Below are positions 24,091 to 37,716 of a stretch of DNA of 64,000 bases, one piece after another (position 1 is the first letter of the stretch; each line of letters begins with the position of its first letter). The notes under the pieces are model-generated. The model was not told the origin of the DNA and ran no database searches. It saw only the letters and a program-made list of their open reading frames with translations. Source of the DNA: Trichuris trichiura (Eukaryota > Nematoda > Enoplea > Trichinellida > Trichuridae). Position numbers and translations under genes: made by a program. The stretch covers positions 62,001-126,000 of the forward strand of contig JBAJFE010000006.1 of the NCBI GenBank assembly GCA_037903355.1, read 5' to 3'.

Positions 24091-24308
24091 TATCTGCAGC
24101 TTAGATTATTGATGAAAAAACGAGGACGCAGTGACTATTGAAACAGCGGGAAATAACCCCTCAACAACGCAGTAGTTTACTTTGATAAAACGATGTCCCA
24201 CCTCGTGTGAGCAACCGGAAACAATAATAGGAGAACCGGTATTTTTAAGCAGCCAGAAACAACGGGATAAATACCGGGACCGCGCATGTTCTATTCAGGG
24301 AAATTATT

Positions 24309-27276
24309 TCACAATTCTCTCTTCTGCTCCTCTGCTCGGCGCTTTCTTGCTTCGACGAAAAGTGGGTGCGACCGAACATAGTCTGCCGCTTGCATCGTAA
24401 TGCGCATAAATTCGTTTACGTCCAGGTAAAAGTTGGTAAACTTTTTATTCTCAGCAGTCTAAATAAGCAAAGTTTATAAATTATTTACGGCGCAATGGAA
24501 TTGGTTGCCTTGTTTTCGTAAACAACGAGGTCACTTCTAGACCAGCTGAAGAATCTTACACCTCGTATATAGGCCAAATCTCTATAGCATTCTGGATCCT
24601 CGCAATGAAAGCTAAAGGAACCAATCGATTAAGCTGCTGCGTATTGCATGGTTCGTTTCAAAGCAAGAGAAATGTACCAATGTTGGCGTGTGGGCCTATT
24701 TAAAATACTAAAACTAAAATTACTTACGTTTCAAATACGGCAGCCCAATCAGGCAAGAAGAACATGTGCGTCAGACCTGATCCATGAACGCCCATAAAAA
24801 TATCACTGTTGTGCGTCGTATGATACTGCTCCAATAAGGGAACGCCGCTGAACTTTTTCAATTTAACAGTAGTCAGAGAATGGAAGTACGTACTATTCGT
24901 ACTCAGCCACAGTTACTTGAAATTCTTTAACTGCTTTCAGTCGAGCAAGTATCTAAAACCATATCCATATGAAATCTGTCAAGACGGACCAGAAAAGCTT
25001 TGGCACTGTCATACAAGTTCTTCTGAAATTAGCATATTGACAATAACTGTAATCACGTTATTAGAAGCTTGACATCACTCATAAAAATGCAAAAACCAGT
25101 TGCAAAAAGCTTGCCTTATCGCTGTTTAAAATTTTGCGGCTGCGTGTCTTTCTGGCCAAAAAAGTAATTCGGATCTTATCCACTAATGGACCAAGTTGCT
25201 TCAACTGGAGTCGATGAATAAGATGGTGAGAAAATGCGTGCGCCAAACCGCTGCCGCTACACTCCGGCGTCTTTATTACAAGAAACAGTTAATCGCACAG
25301 ACGGAAATTGATCCATCTACGGTTTACCAGTGGCATGTTGAAGTAAAGACCAAAGAACATTCGCGCCAACAACGGCATCATGACTTCGCGGAAGCACACC
25401 TAAACGAAATGACAAAAAACAATTAGAGGATGCACTCTATCAAATTACAGCACAAACGGAATAATAAACATAGTATAAAATGAAAATGAAGTCTTAAAAA
25501 CTGTCTATAAGGCTCGACCTTCTTTCCAATAACGTCGTGCAAGCTCATCAAGCGATTTCGAGTAAACGCCTTCCAAGTACCTTCGAAAAGGTCAGTGTAG
25601 CCGTAACGATGCTATAAAACGAAAAAAAGATGAACAAGCAGACATGGATGAACCCTGTACCGTATCCCAAATGATTATGTTTATATCTTGATCAAAAGAT
25701 CCATTCAAATGTTGCGAAGCATACAAGTTGATAAAGTCACAAAAATGATGGTACATTGAAATTCCTATAAAAGCGACAACGGGCACTTTTGTCGAACTGT
25801 CATTTCGGTCTGTCTACCAGCATCGAGTTTTATCACTATCGTGGGTTTTTCCAGAATTATATCGCAATGCGCTTTATCCATTTTGAACGAATCAAGCGAG
25901 GTAAAGTGCCGCAGCTCTTCGTACCTATCAATAAGCGCTTAAGTAGGACATGTGTACTGTAGGAACAGAATTCACCAAGATTGCAGAAAACCCGTCCTAT
26001 TTGTAAGTGCATGTAAGCGTCCAGCATGCAACTTACATTTGCCGCCTACTTCGCCCTTTTTGATCACGTCAGACCTGTACCTAAAAACTTTAGCCGTTCG
26101 CCTTACGCCAGTGCTACTAGACTGACATTGAACCTGTCATTACTGCTCAAAAGATTAAAGCTCTTGAAATGGAAAAAGATGTTCTTGGCGTAACAATACT
26201 CAATAAAGTCGGTGCATTCCAAGGACGAATCGCTCTAAAAAATAGCATTCCCCTTTCAGCTATGGAATTACATGAGAAAATATGACCTCAACTTTCGAGC
26301 TACAAATGTATTTCATAGTCCTTTTCCGGCTGCGGATGTAGCCGAAGTCCGCATCGTTCCAAAAGTTCATTCGTTTCTTCTTCAACGTCGGATACCATCT
26401 AAAACAAAAAACAAGTAGGGCAGCAACCAGCGAAGAAACTCACTTCGTGAATTTTTTGGAACAATTTACCCTATTCCAACTGTAACTTCTTTTAACGAAA
26501 CCGCAATCCGGTTCATAACCCCAACATTCATTCAAGTTTTCAGCAAGACCCTAAGAATTACGAGACGTGCAACGTACATTCAAGCAGTTCTTGATTTATC
26601 GTCTGCCAAAGGCAAGGCATTCGCGATCGAATCTGCACGCAGTGGGTCAACAAGGTTGGCAAAAGCTATCTTGATTGTTTGCTTAACTCTTACCATTTAA
26701 AGCGAAGCGAAAACAATTGAATACAAGCTTTTCGTTCCAATTAACCTTTCGGGAAGACGTTCCGCATGCAGTTCATGCAATCTGATGAGGCAAAGCGCAA
26801 AACTGAACTGAAGTGTAGGATGCAGTCAGAAAAGTAATCAGCGCACCATAATTCGCTACAGCTTATGATACAGGCAAACATGACGGACACAACTACTACT
26901 TCAAGGGAAAAACGTAAGGATTTCAAGAATTCGAAAGCATGACACTATACTCTTAAGCGGCAGACTTGTTCGAAATGAACTTATAATGCAATACATCTTG
27001 GCCGAAAACATATCAACAGCCATAGTTAACCAGAATCAATTCTACATGCAACAATCGTAGCGTATCAAAAATTATATCATTTAAAAATCTTACGTGGTAA
27101 GGACAGCTTGAATCACTACGACAAGCGTTAGCAACATCGGGCCGCCGATGTAGATAGTATTTCACATGCTCTTCGGGGAGATTGAATGAATAATCGCCAG
27201 TGAAACCAAAGCCGAACAACATGGCAATACAATAGACGGGCGTTAAAGCCCACTCAATGAGATCGGAAAAGTGCAT
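24309..27276 (-). CDS. EOGT: EGF domain-specific O-linked N-acetylglucosamine transferase (EOGT)
   Basis: ER-lumen GT61 enzyme adding GlcNAc to Ser/Thr of folded EGF domains. Fourteen exons: 27276-27094, 26550-26444, 26398-26287, 26234-26134, 26080-25976, 25924-25818, 25764-25661, 25611-25519, 25399-25328, 25261-25115, 24952-24894, 24847-24728, 24611-24524, 24458-24309. All phases agree and total 515 residues (human 527). Landmarks: signal peptide [90 protein letters not shown], and HGSGLTH near residues 418-424, then DWAAVFE. The C-terminus KREL is a KDEL-type ER-retention signal. The exon ending at 25115 uses a GC donor (AAG/GCAAGC). The donor at 24524 is the least certain junction. ATG lies 5 nt after TTTCAG. 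Confidence 0.95.
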
Positions 27277-28909
27277 GTTCCCTGAAACAAGTGCAACAGG
27301 TAAAAAGATAGAACCATGCAAAAGCATTGCCCGATGCTTCATTCAAAAAAAGCTCTGTTTCACTAGCAATCACGTGACGTGCCAATATCGAAACACGAAA
27401 TCTGAACCAACGCTAATACGAGCACGATTTTTTTAAAAATAAAAGTATCATCGACAAAAAGCAATAGAATGCAATATGCAACAGAGCTACTACTGTAGAG
27501 TCAAAGCGGCTGAGTAACAGCCATATCCAACGCGCACAATGCAATATCTCAAGTTAGAGAAATGACCCCCCTTACTAATGCACAGTAAAACATATGTTCA
27601 GGTACGAATGACAGTTACCTTCCCTTAAACAGTTCTTCGCATCACTGAGTTCGGGATGAGCATGTAGCAGACGTCGAAACTTTAGTGAAAACAGTTTTGC
27701 AAAATTCCTCTGCCTACATTGGGTGCTATTTTGGCTACTGCGCGGTGCGTCGTTTATGGCCAATAATTGCAACCGGATTCTTTCTGAAGTTGAGCTGCAT
27801 TTGAGCTTTGGCCTTCCGCCAAAATTTGACTTAGCAGTAGAACATATACCAAAAACGTTGGAATCATAGACTCATTTTATAAACCAAGCAAGTTTGTGGG
27901 CGTACTGTACCATGGTGCCGCGCTTTCCAGTCAGAAAAAATGATATATAGTTGCGTTCGGTCACATAAGGCCATCGGTTTCGGTGTTAACTCAATAAAAC
28001 AATAATGCTACATGCCCCAGGATGTTAACGTTAAGTTTTTTCTTGAAATAAGAGCATTTTTCTTTCAAACAAATGTGCTCACGTTGACTGCCCAAGCTTC
28101 AACCATTCATATTCAAAAAAAACAAACAGCTAAGAAGAATTCTATCTTCAACAATGGCAACTCAGTTGAAGCTATCAGCTACAGGAACATTGACAGCGAT
28201 CATCGGCTAATTAAAGCAGGTCAGTTGAATCACATAAAAAAGCTGTTCTTTCAACTTGACTGCCATAAATGACAATGTCGTTTCATTAATATAAAACCTT
28301 GTTTATCAAAAGATAGTTTTTTTTCGTGTTACCAAAAGATGATAATCAGCTAATAGTCGTTCGTTCAATGGAAAGGAATTTTCTATTACGGCTTTAAATT
28401 ATTAAAATTGTTCCGCATGAAATCTAGCTTCACTCTATTTTAAAGTAATACAAAATTCGAAAGATGACAAAGCAGCTTTCGACCCGATCGATTATTAACC
28501 ATCAAATAAGCATGCCACTTTATAGTGCATACTTTGCATAGTACTTTGGCATTCAGTTTAACGAATGGGACGTGGAAATGTTACTGCAATAAGCTCAATT
28601 AGGAGACGACTAGCCAAGGTTCGGTGGGATAACCGCAAAACTGCTCATGAACACGGAAAGTTGCAACCAATGTTTTCTTGCCGAAAAGCGAAGAATTCTA
28701 TTAATAAGGAAATAAAAAAACAGTGAAAGTTAATTCAACAGCATACTGTAAGAGCAATAATTGATGTTCAAAACTTTATGCTTCCCGAACAGCAGTTTGG
28801 ATGCGGGCATTTAGTCAAGCTTTCTACCATTTTCCTCATACCGTTAGAACAAGAATACACGTCAGGGAACAACAAACAATGACACGAATACAATTAACAG
28901 TAGGTCACT
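27277..28909. other. Intergenic, between EOGT and receptor gene 1
   Basis: The 5' flank of EOGT and the 3' flank of the receptor gene. Frames at 27575-27772 minus and 28012-28272 plus have no family signature. No repeat noticed. Confidence 0.4.
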
Positions 28910-31586
28910 TCAGCCAGCGTACACTTCCGAGCCTGTCTTGTTTCGAATGGTGCAACCTTGGCAAACGAATTTTCCCAAAATCGACCTGAGCTTTTCGGAC
29001 AAGTCAGGGTGACCGGCAAGATACATAAAGCAAGAGATCGGCAAAAATAAAATGTCTAAAATGTGAGATGCTTTCAATATGTCAATATGAATTATGCCAC
29101 AATACGACAAGACATAATTTGTCCAAGGCAATACCTTCAAGCATAATATAACAAAAAAAGCAACTAGGGTTGCATTGAAAACGGATTTCTCCTTCTCAGT
29201 TCTTAGCTGACTCAAGCAGTTGCGCCTTTTCGTTGACTTAATACATTGAAGAGCAAAAGCGCACAGGTAGAGCAGCATACTTGCAAAGAGTGACGTAATG
29301 GCGAAGATAAGAATAGAAGCTTGAACTGCGAACGAAGTGAAGAACATGATATCTTCGCAATCTGAAAGCCCTTTGTCCCGCATTAGGTAGGCGTCGAGCA
29401 AGTATCCCGCCACAATTAGACCACTGAGCAAATAACAAAGTCGTACCGCTAACTTGACTTTTGAGGTAGAAAAAAGCTGCCTGTGCGAATTGGAACTGAT
29501 GAATTGAACCAGTCGCTCAGCGGCCAGTAGTAGCATAATAAAATGAATTCCGCTGGTACCGAAAATAAAAAAAAGAGAGTCGACTCGAGCAAGGGCGCAC
29601 CAAAAAGGATTAGAAGGATATAGAATGTTTCTTAGCCGCCCCGTGCGAAAAACGGCAGATGCGGTCGTGCCTGCCGATGTTAGAATGACTCCAACAGCGA
29701 ACCCTGCAAAAACGCAAATAAGTTAACTCATTCTGCAAGAGATCTATTGAAACTTAATTTCTACTGTCAACGCGAAGTCGATGACGGCCTTTCTAATTAA
29801 GTAACCAGGCTAGCACACAACATGGCTTTGGCAGCCAAACGCCCTTTTATGGGAACATTACATTACTATGATACCATGAAGAAGAAGTAACGATTAAATG
29901 GATTAGTTTGCAAACCGTCGTAAAGAAAAGCTACCTCTCGCACTGATACTGCCTACTGTCGGTCAGGTTCAAACGAACAAAGCCAACAAAATAATGCCAA
30001 TACGTACTGGAATGGACTAGCAAAGCGTCTCATCATTCTGTTCAAGAGAGACATTGCGAAGTTCATCAATAAGTTTCATTTGCGTATAAACACTTGATTA
30101 GGGGTGTATATTTGCGATAAGGTTAGTTCAGTCAGCCTATGAATCAGAAACGGGTGTAACAGCAGAGCGATTACAAAATCTGACTTACGCGCTCATACTA
30201 CGGACTGGCCAAAATATACAGATCTTAGGCTAGTTTGATAGGTCAAAAGTTATGTAGAAATGCAAAGCGCTTTTGAAGAGACAGCATTGTTCAAAAGGAT
30301 ACATTATGTTGTGTTCATTAAGGTAACGTAAAATCAATGTTCGGCTGGTTAATCTCGCTGAAGCTCCTTAGATTGAACTAATGAACTTGCAATCAAAATC
30401 AGTATGTACTGACTATAACAGATAGGGTAATTAGTTGATGAACAACGTTTCATTGGAGTGAAAGGTAAACAAAGGTGATTATAAAAGCATACAGGTAGTA
30501 AGACGAAGCGTACACAGCGGAAAAGTGAGAACTTGGATTGTTCGTCACAGGTTACCTTTGACGTAATGAAAAAGCCCTGTCTTTTGTTTATTCCCGAACG
30601 CGAAACACCTTCAGAATTTGCTCGTCGCATCAACTGCCTAATCAGTTATTACGGATAGCTATAAGAATAATTTTTTCACTGAATGACCATGCCTCTCTGA
30701 TCAGCACTGTCATTTATTAGATCAATCTTAGTGTATTAGAAAGAGTGGACGAAAAAAAAATTTGCAGTGTGAGAACATGAAGATCTTGCTGAGTATATAA
30801 GGTTATTGTTACGGGAGTTGTCCGGTTATTAATATATATAAATATATATATTAATGATAAAAAAAATAACAGTGAAATTACCCGCGAACTGAATAGTCGA
30901 ACAGTGAGTACCTTGTAAAACGCACTGAACAAAACATAATGCAACAAATTCGACCTTAGTGAAGAGCCACGAAGCATTCGTGCATTAGTTTTTACTTCCT
31001 CCTCAAACTTTTTCAGGACAGAAGCGTCAGCAGTGTTTGTACATAATCCATTCGTGCCAACATAAACAAGAATTAAGAGTCATCAATTTTTTTTAGAACG
31101 GAAACAGTTTTTTTAAGATAGAGCCAATGTTCATGTTTAATCTTATGTGCCAACGAACCTAGGATCGACCTTGTAACGTGGTTTCGCTAATGTGCAATTA
31201 CGTATCGACCTGAATGTTGCAGCCTGTCGCCTGAGTTCGCTAAGATGGTCGTCTGGAAAAACTTGAGCATGCAAGGTTAAAAATGATTCATTTACATAAA
31301 TCACCCATGCTCGACAATTAACTTTTTGCAAAACGTCACTTAACTTACCGCGAAGCAAGATAAGGTCCGCACGTTGACCCAGTCTGTAATGTATTATCAA
31401 CAGCATTGTGCTAGCCGCGGCGATTGCAACGCTGGCGGACAGAAATACGAAATATTGGTCAGGATAGAGTGAAGATATGCAGAAATCATCTTTAGTTTTG
31501 TTCAGTTCCGTACAAACGGTTGAATTCATGTACTCTTGCTGACTGGTGAACGAATCCTGAGAAACAACGTATTCATGTTTCTGCAT
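28910..31586 (-). CDS. Seven-transmembrane receptor, nematode serpentine type, paralogue 1
   Basis: Likely a G-protein-coupled receptor in the plasma membrane; ligand unknown. Exon 1 is 31586-31349 and exon 2 is 29703-28910, joined in phase 1 across 1.6 kb, giving 343 residues. The N-terminal ~45 residues hold Asn-Ser-Thr and Asn-Lys-Thr, possible glycosylation sites. Hydrophobic segments follow: FVFLSASVAIAAASTMLLII, a second at the start of exon 2, then one leading into LLLAAERLVQF (an ER-x-like third-helix end), and four more. The C-terminus ends SEVYAG. The same two-exon layout, intron position and VYAG end occur in the plus-strand gene at 40.7-45.8 kb. The ATG lies 6 nt after an ATTAG acceptor. 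Receptor subclass cannot be named from sequence alone. Confidence 0.78.
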
Positions 31587-32060
31587 TACGGTCTAATGAT
31601 CAATAGATAAATAAGATACCCGCGCTCAAAATTCTGCACACGTCACACAATACTGAACTTCAAGCACGACGTTACACACACGAGTTTAAGAAACAAGTGG
31701 CGCCACCTGTGGTCATTTAACATTGCCTACCGCAGTTCGTCTGCTTAAAACGTAGCACTTAGTAAAGACAAGTGAAAGTACGCCGCAGACTTTTCGAACA
31801 GCATTCTTTTATTTACAGTCTACAGCACCTGAAAGTAACCGTTCAAAAAACGGATAGTCGCCTATAAATCAGTGAAAGCAGTCTGCATGAGCTCGACTTG
31901 AAATCATATAGCACAGTACGGTTAGGTCACTCCTTCCATCATTCATGACTGCCATTCGTCCATTAATCATCCTATTTTTTTAAAAATCAGACTTTCTCAA
32001 TGAGACTGAAAAACGCAGCATTTCGTAATGGGTTGCTGAGTCGTCATGGTAAATTTTGCG

Positions 32061-32175
32061 TACCGTAGCACCCTTTCTTATGGGAATTATACCGGAGCTT
32101 TCAGGCCTACATTTGGCCTGTTTTTAGCGGTGAAAATGCTGGAAATCCATCGTTTAAAAAACAGGTGCTACCGTA
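32061..32175 (-). mobile_element. 115-bp ribozyme-repeat copy with terminal inverted repeats
   Basis: It is bounded by TACCGTAGCACC and its inverted match GGTGCTACCGTA. On minus the interior reads CACCG, CTAAAAA, AGGCC-loop-GGCCT, GAAA, GCTC and CGGT. Stem I (ACCG/CGGT) and stem II (AGGCC/GGCCT) still pair perfectly with bases unlike the other copies, but the CUGANGA core has decayed to CUAAAAA, so the ribozyme is probably dead. Confidence 0.6.
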
Positions 32176-34138
32176 AATAAAATCTACAAACTCTAAGCGA
32201 GACCTGAAATTCTTCAGTGCTGTAAGCAGAAACATCTCAAAGCTTTTATGTGAAACAAAAAAACATTAAACACGCCTTTGTTTTTTACTTTTTCGTCGAA
32301 CGACGTGTTTTCGTTGCTTGATGTTCAGTGTGCCTATAATCACACAACAAAGCCTAAGAGTGCATGCTCTAACGGTCGAACGGTTCGTTAACAAAAACCG
32401 AAAAGTTCGACCGTAGCTTTCGGGAAAGGCGGTGAAAATTAGAGAGCTAATTTTTTACCTCGTCAGCGATGACACACAGAGCAACAATCCTTAAAAAGTT
32501 TTGTACAACAATTTTTGTTTTTTGCAGACAAACTGCTCATCCTGTAGAGCGTACAGACAGAAGCATTGTTGTGTGATTACAGTGATCCTGTTGGTCAATA
32601 AAAAAAACCAAACCGTTTCAAGGAAGAAACAAAAAACACACATGCTAATGAATAAATAAGTGAACTACAGTTGAAGAACTGAGCAATCTCTTCTGCATTC
32701 TACAAATAATTCTTGCTAGTCACTCACGAATGTGGTTGGGTGCATTGTGGAAGAAAAGACAGACGGTAGATTAAGCCACAATTTAATTAAATGACCACGC
32801 GCTGTCTTCAGATCAGGTATGACCACATTGTCGCTTTGAAATTCATTAGCAGCAGCACAGCGGATAGGGAATGGTGGAAGAACGGACGACCTTCATAGCC
32901 ATCGATGAAAAAGAAAAATCACCAATTGTAAGACAATCGATAATCGGTTTCAGCCTATCCATGTCAGAATGGGCAAAAACAAATGTCAAACCACGCATGA
33001 TAATTGCGTAAAAAACTTGTCATTAGCAAATCATTTACGATTGACTTAAGTAGCTGCGCTCGTCTGCTCTTGTCAAAGTGAACTCCATATATGTTGCAGA
33101 CGATTAAGTGAACAATGAAATGAAAAACCAAGAAGGAAAGTGACAAGAGTACTGACATTTTAGTGTATATGTCAGTGGGAAAAAATATATCCTTAAGCTT
33201 TGGAAAAGAAGTGGAGCAACTCAGAGGCACTAGCTATAGAATCAGGCAAAACGAAAACATCCCCTAAATAAGTGTTTAAGTCCGTCTATTGTCTACTCTC
33301 TGTTAAACGAAGTCGTTAAGTTCTTCGTTCACTATTCTACTTTGCATCGACTTCAAGCGAGCCTTTAAAATGATATTCGCAAATTAATCAAGATAAAATG
33401 CACCATCATTTTGTTTTAAGAATGATTAAAATAGAGCTGACTAGCGAAAACAAGGCGATAAAAAGAAGCAGAGACTATTAGGCGTTCCACTGTTAGCAAC
33501 TGAAAATCCAACCTACAATACACTGTTTTGCTGCACTCAGTTCTGCTCATCCTAAATCTATCGCGACAGCATACATAATACTGAGAAATGATTTTTCTAA
33601 CTGCGACACACAAGCATTCTATTCCATTACACATTGTACAATGCATTATTTGGATATTTAGCTATTCGTAACAGGTTGGATTTAATGTATATGTACGCGT
33701 CATGTGGTTGTTCGAATGGAAAGGTTGGCAGACAGATATATTTTGTCTCGGTTGATCATTCGTTGTGCCAGATGCAAGAAAATTTTCCTTAATCTTCCAT
33801 AACTTACTCGTAGCAAATAATTTTCTGGGGCAATTCCCCACCGCAGCGGGAAGCGTACTCCACTGCCGTAAACCTCTTTACTGTTTCACCCATTGTCTAT
33901 TTGCGCTACAGTGTTGGCGGCCACCCACGCCGCCTTGCTTATGGTCCCTGAAGGTCATTCATCGTACCTGTTTGGACAACAGAAGGGTTGAATGCATTTG
34001 CATAATAAAGCGTTGCGCGTCTCACCTATCCAGGCGGATCAGCTGCACATAATTTCGTAAAGAACAACTGCTTTCTGGTGAAGCGGCAAATTACACCATT
34101 CCTGACAATTAATCTGAAAGAAGTAAAACTTTTGAGGT

Positions 34139-34192
34139 AACGTGAGCAAAGGAGGCCTTGTTAGAAAGGCAACGTGAGCAAAGGAGGCCTTG
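34139..34192 (+). repeat. Tandem direct repeat, two 22-bp copies
   Basis: AACGTGAGCAAAGGAGGCCT followed by TG occurs at 34139-34160 and again, identically, at 34171-34192, with a 10-bp spacer. No gene is nearby. Confidence 0.95.
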
Positions 34193-36148
34193 ATTTTGGC
34201 TCAGCTTATTTCAGCATACTGGTTCTATATTTCATCACACAAGAAATCAGGGCCGCTGGACAGCTAATGCCTTAATTCCGCTCGAATAAATTCTACGTCG
34301 TAGACACTGTCCCACTAATCACGACGGAATGAATCATTTATTTTTGTTATATTCATTTCATTCAAAAGCTTTTCAAGAAAAACGTTACGGAAAACAGGAA
34401 AGGTCATTCCCTGAGAATAGAAATCCCAGACCTACTATTAAGCAACCTATCACCAATATTTTTTTGTTTTTTTTTTGCAGCTCTCCGTTTCGGTCGAGTT
34501 ATTAGCCCGGGTTGAATTTGCTGGCGTCGAATTTTGCAACAGTGTTTTTCTTATAAAGCTAAACGAAACACTGCGGACCGTTATCCTTTTATCTCGACGA
34601 CAGGGTTAACTCGAATCTACAAAGCTTCTTTTATCCTATCTAGAATAAAATGGATTTCTCAGCAGAGGAAATAGAGCTTAGCCAATTTCGAATTATTTGC
34701 TGCATTCTTATCTATTATGTACGCTTTGACAGTTGCAATCCCGTAGTTAACTTACTGTATTAACAATAATAATTTACAACTGAAGGCTAATCGTACATGT
34801 GTATACGTGTGTATGTAAGGAAATAATAAACTCACCACAGAATTGAATTATACCTAAGAAAGGTGTAATGCGGCGCATCAATTAATGCATTTATTAATAG
34901 AAATTGAATTTGCAAAGCGGCAGACCTAACTACTATAATAGCAGGATTACTTAGGCCTCAAGAAATGAGGAAAAAATTATTAATAATGCTCACTGTATTT
35001 ATAGTGACTGAATTTCGACATAGCTAAATATTGATGACGAATGAATTCAGTAAGAAAAAGTATAATTTCCAGTTATTAGCGAGGCTAATGTCAAACACAT
35101 GGAGATAAAACGCTTCTGTTACCCCACTCAGTTTTATGAAGAAACATGACAAGATGCTAATTACGTAAAAATTAGCGTCTCGTTATTATCGTACTCCTAC
35201 ATACCGTTCATGCTTCATTTTGCCAAAAGGAGCTGCTTATGTTTATTGATCAGCTGTGATTCAGATAACCGGACGTCTTTGTTTCGAAAGGTTGGTCGCG
35301 CATCAAGGAGTTGCAACTATACAAAGTGTCTAAACAAGCGTGCTTTAAGCAAATAAAAGTGCTACGCCTCATTACAATCGACGTTTGCATGCATATAAGC
35401 CGCAAATGTGTTCTCCTTATTCCATTGTAGCTACAGCACAATGTTTAAGTGAACAGCATCATTGCTAACATTATGTCCTTTAAGCGTCGAAATAGATGAG
35501 CTAACGATAGGTCTTCTTCGCGTATTTCTAGAACAGGCTCCCGTGAAGCATAAAATCCAATTTCAACATGACGTGGTAAGGTTAAGAGGCTAACAAATGT
35601 TTAAATTAGCACACACAAAAAGAAATGTTTTTTAAATCATAACGCACGTTACATTTACAGTATCCTCGTCTATAACGCACGTTTAGGATATGGTGGCGGA
35701 AAGTTCGCCCTTAAAATTTTCTTCCGGAAAACGTAAATAGAAAATCGATCTCTTTCTGTCAGAAGCTCGGAAGCAAAGAAAGCCATTCACGACTCGCCTG
35801 AGTGGTGACAGCTGGCTCGCCACTTAGGTTTGCACCACATGAATGGTTTTGAAGAAAAGAAATTTGCAATGTCGTCGACTCTGTTTTCTAAGGGTAAATG
35901 CAAGCATAACTTAAAATGAGGCCAAGTAACTTCCCGCTTGCGATCACACGAGCAAAAGCTTCAAGAAGCGTCTGAAACTACACCTCCACCTAATAATTCG
36001 TACAAAAAGGGTACTCTTAATGAAATTCAATCATGTCACTTTGCATTTAACCGGCAGGGAAAAGTCTGCTTGCAATAGCAGTTCCTTAGTAGTTTTTCAA
36101 CCTCCTGAAAGGAAAAAGACGACCCAAAAAATTTTTTTTCCTGGTGAC

Positions 36149-36306
36149 CACGGACGAGATGCTGGACAAATTTAAAAGACCTCTTCAGAAACACGATAAC
36201 AATAAGGTGAAATGAGAAATCCACTGACAAGACTAATTCTATTAAATATAGGCAGGTGCTAATTGTTGTTCTGCCTGTCTGATTGCCACATGGATTTTTG
36301 CGACAT
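36149..36306 (-). other. Orphan hydrophobic frame resembling a receptor first exon
   Basis: On minus the open frame ends FHLIVIVFLKRSFKFVQHLVRG, and the next bases (G/GTCACC) could serve as a donor in phase 1. That is the phase needed to join the second exon of receptor paralogue 1. No clear start or acceptor could be assigned. It may be a remnant of a third receptor, an alternative first exon, or chance. Confidence 0.25.
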
Positions 36307-37235
36307 GCTCTGCGTAGGAACGTTGGGGAAGGCTGAGAACTTTACTTGATTGCTGAGTATAAACACACATGAATACAAAATAGCTTTAGCTCGAACGATT
36401 TTGCGCAATGGTACTACCACCGGTCGACATGTTTAGCATTGGCCTGCGTCTTATCAACTGTGTACTAACGCCTGGATACAGGTTAGGTGACTTAGTATCT
36501 ACTCGTCAAAAAAAGTGTTAAAAAGCAATGAAGATACAATGTAGAACTTTCACTGTTAATGGGCATTTTCGGACCAATAAAACGGACCAAGCGCAATCGT
36601 GCAATTAAAAAGTGTTTCTTCAACATGTGAAGGTCAAAGCTGCGTTAAAAAGCCTCCATTTTTCCTCAGCGAAATTGTAAAGTAAGCTATTTGTTGGGAC
36701 GACGATCAACTTTACTTGTCGCTGTCTGAGCTGTTCATCAATCAGATGGTCACGAATTTGTTCTAGAACAAGTCCAGCTTTCACACGGAAAACGGTCTCC
36801 TCATTGTCTACAATGCTAAACTGCAATTTGTTTGCATTCGCAGTAAAAAACAAACGCAAGCATACACTGATTATACGGTAATGTTAATGGATGAGCAGAA
36901 AAAGTAAGAAAATTTTGAAACGAATAACAATTCGAATTTTGAAACAAACGTATGCGCACCACTACGACGTATCAAGTTTTTATACAATCTATGCTATTTC
37001 CGCGGACCACTTTTGGACAAGAAACTCTAGGATAAAAACTTTCTTATCCGTATGTATTCATTCTTCTCTGTTCCAATGATTAAATTCCCCATTTTTTCTT
37101 CTGATATAATGACTTGTTTATTTGTTGTTCTTTTTTGCATCTGCTCCCCTCTCATATCCATCTTCGTTATTTGCTCTTTTTCAAAGCCCTTATAACTTTA
37201 CTTTGCTCCCTTTTGTGCTGGCAATTCTCAAATTA

Positions 37236-37375
37236 TGTTGACTTACTCTTGACCCGTCTTCAGCGATGACGATAATAATGGTGAACCAACAATGATTCAT
37301 CGTCAACACTGAAGAAGGGCCAAGAATAGGCTTAAAAGCTCCGAAATAAAATCAATTTTAACAAACGGGTGCTAC
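37236..37375 (+). mobile_element. Degenerate palindromic ribozyme-repeat copy
   Basis: The left arm carries the reverse complement of CTGAAGACGGGTC, and the right arm carries CTGAAGA (37309-37315), a stem II GGGCC/GGCTT, AAAA in place of GAAA, and GCTCCG. It ends ACGGGTGCTACCGC, the same end sequence as the 32.1-kb copy. A decayed version of the 8.1-kb palindrome. Confidence 0.5.
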
Positions 37376-37716
37376 CGCAATCATAGTCCTCCAATTATGT
37401 TTACACCTTTTAATCAATTGCCGTGTTTAAGCATTTTAAATTAAGTCACAGTTTGCCCAAGCAACGACGTAGAAGTTGAAGGCGGCGCCCAGATAGCACT
37501 TGCTCTTCTGTCAAAATGCCATTCCCAACGAAGGCAAAGTCCGTATTCCTTTCAAAGAAATAACGTTTAAACGGAAACAACAAAGCACAATCTAAACCGC
37601 CTTCAGTCAGAATTCTATTAATTAATTAATTCAATTTTCAACTCTTTTGTTTTCTAAAGTTTTTTCGTGGAATTTTTTTCGCGAAATTTTCGCCCGCCGC
37701 GACGGGCGGCTCAACT

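Noticed and set aside
9504..27276. Functional link between EOGT and fibulin-1 EGF domains in the same window
   Set aside because: EOGT targets EGF modules with a particular spacing after the fifth Cys; the fibulin cbEGF modules here do not obviously show it, and the genes are 9 kb apart with others between.
30830..30865. AT-rich palindrome as a regulatory hairpin
   Set aside because: Simple alternating TA sequence; inverted symmetry is expected by composition.
32964..33230. Hydrophobic minus-strand frame resembling a receptor helix
   Set aside because: Its only donor (ATC/GTAAAT) is in phase 0 and cannot join the receptor's second exon.
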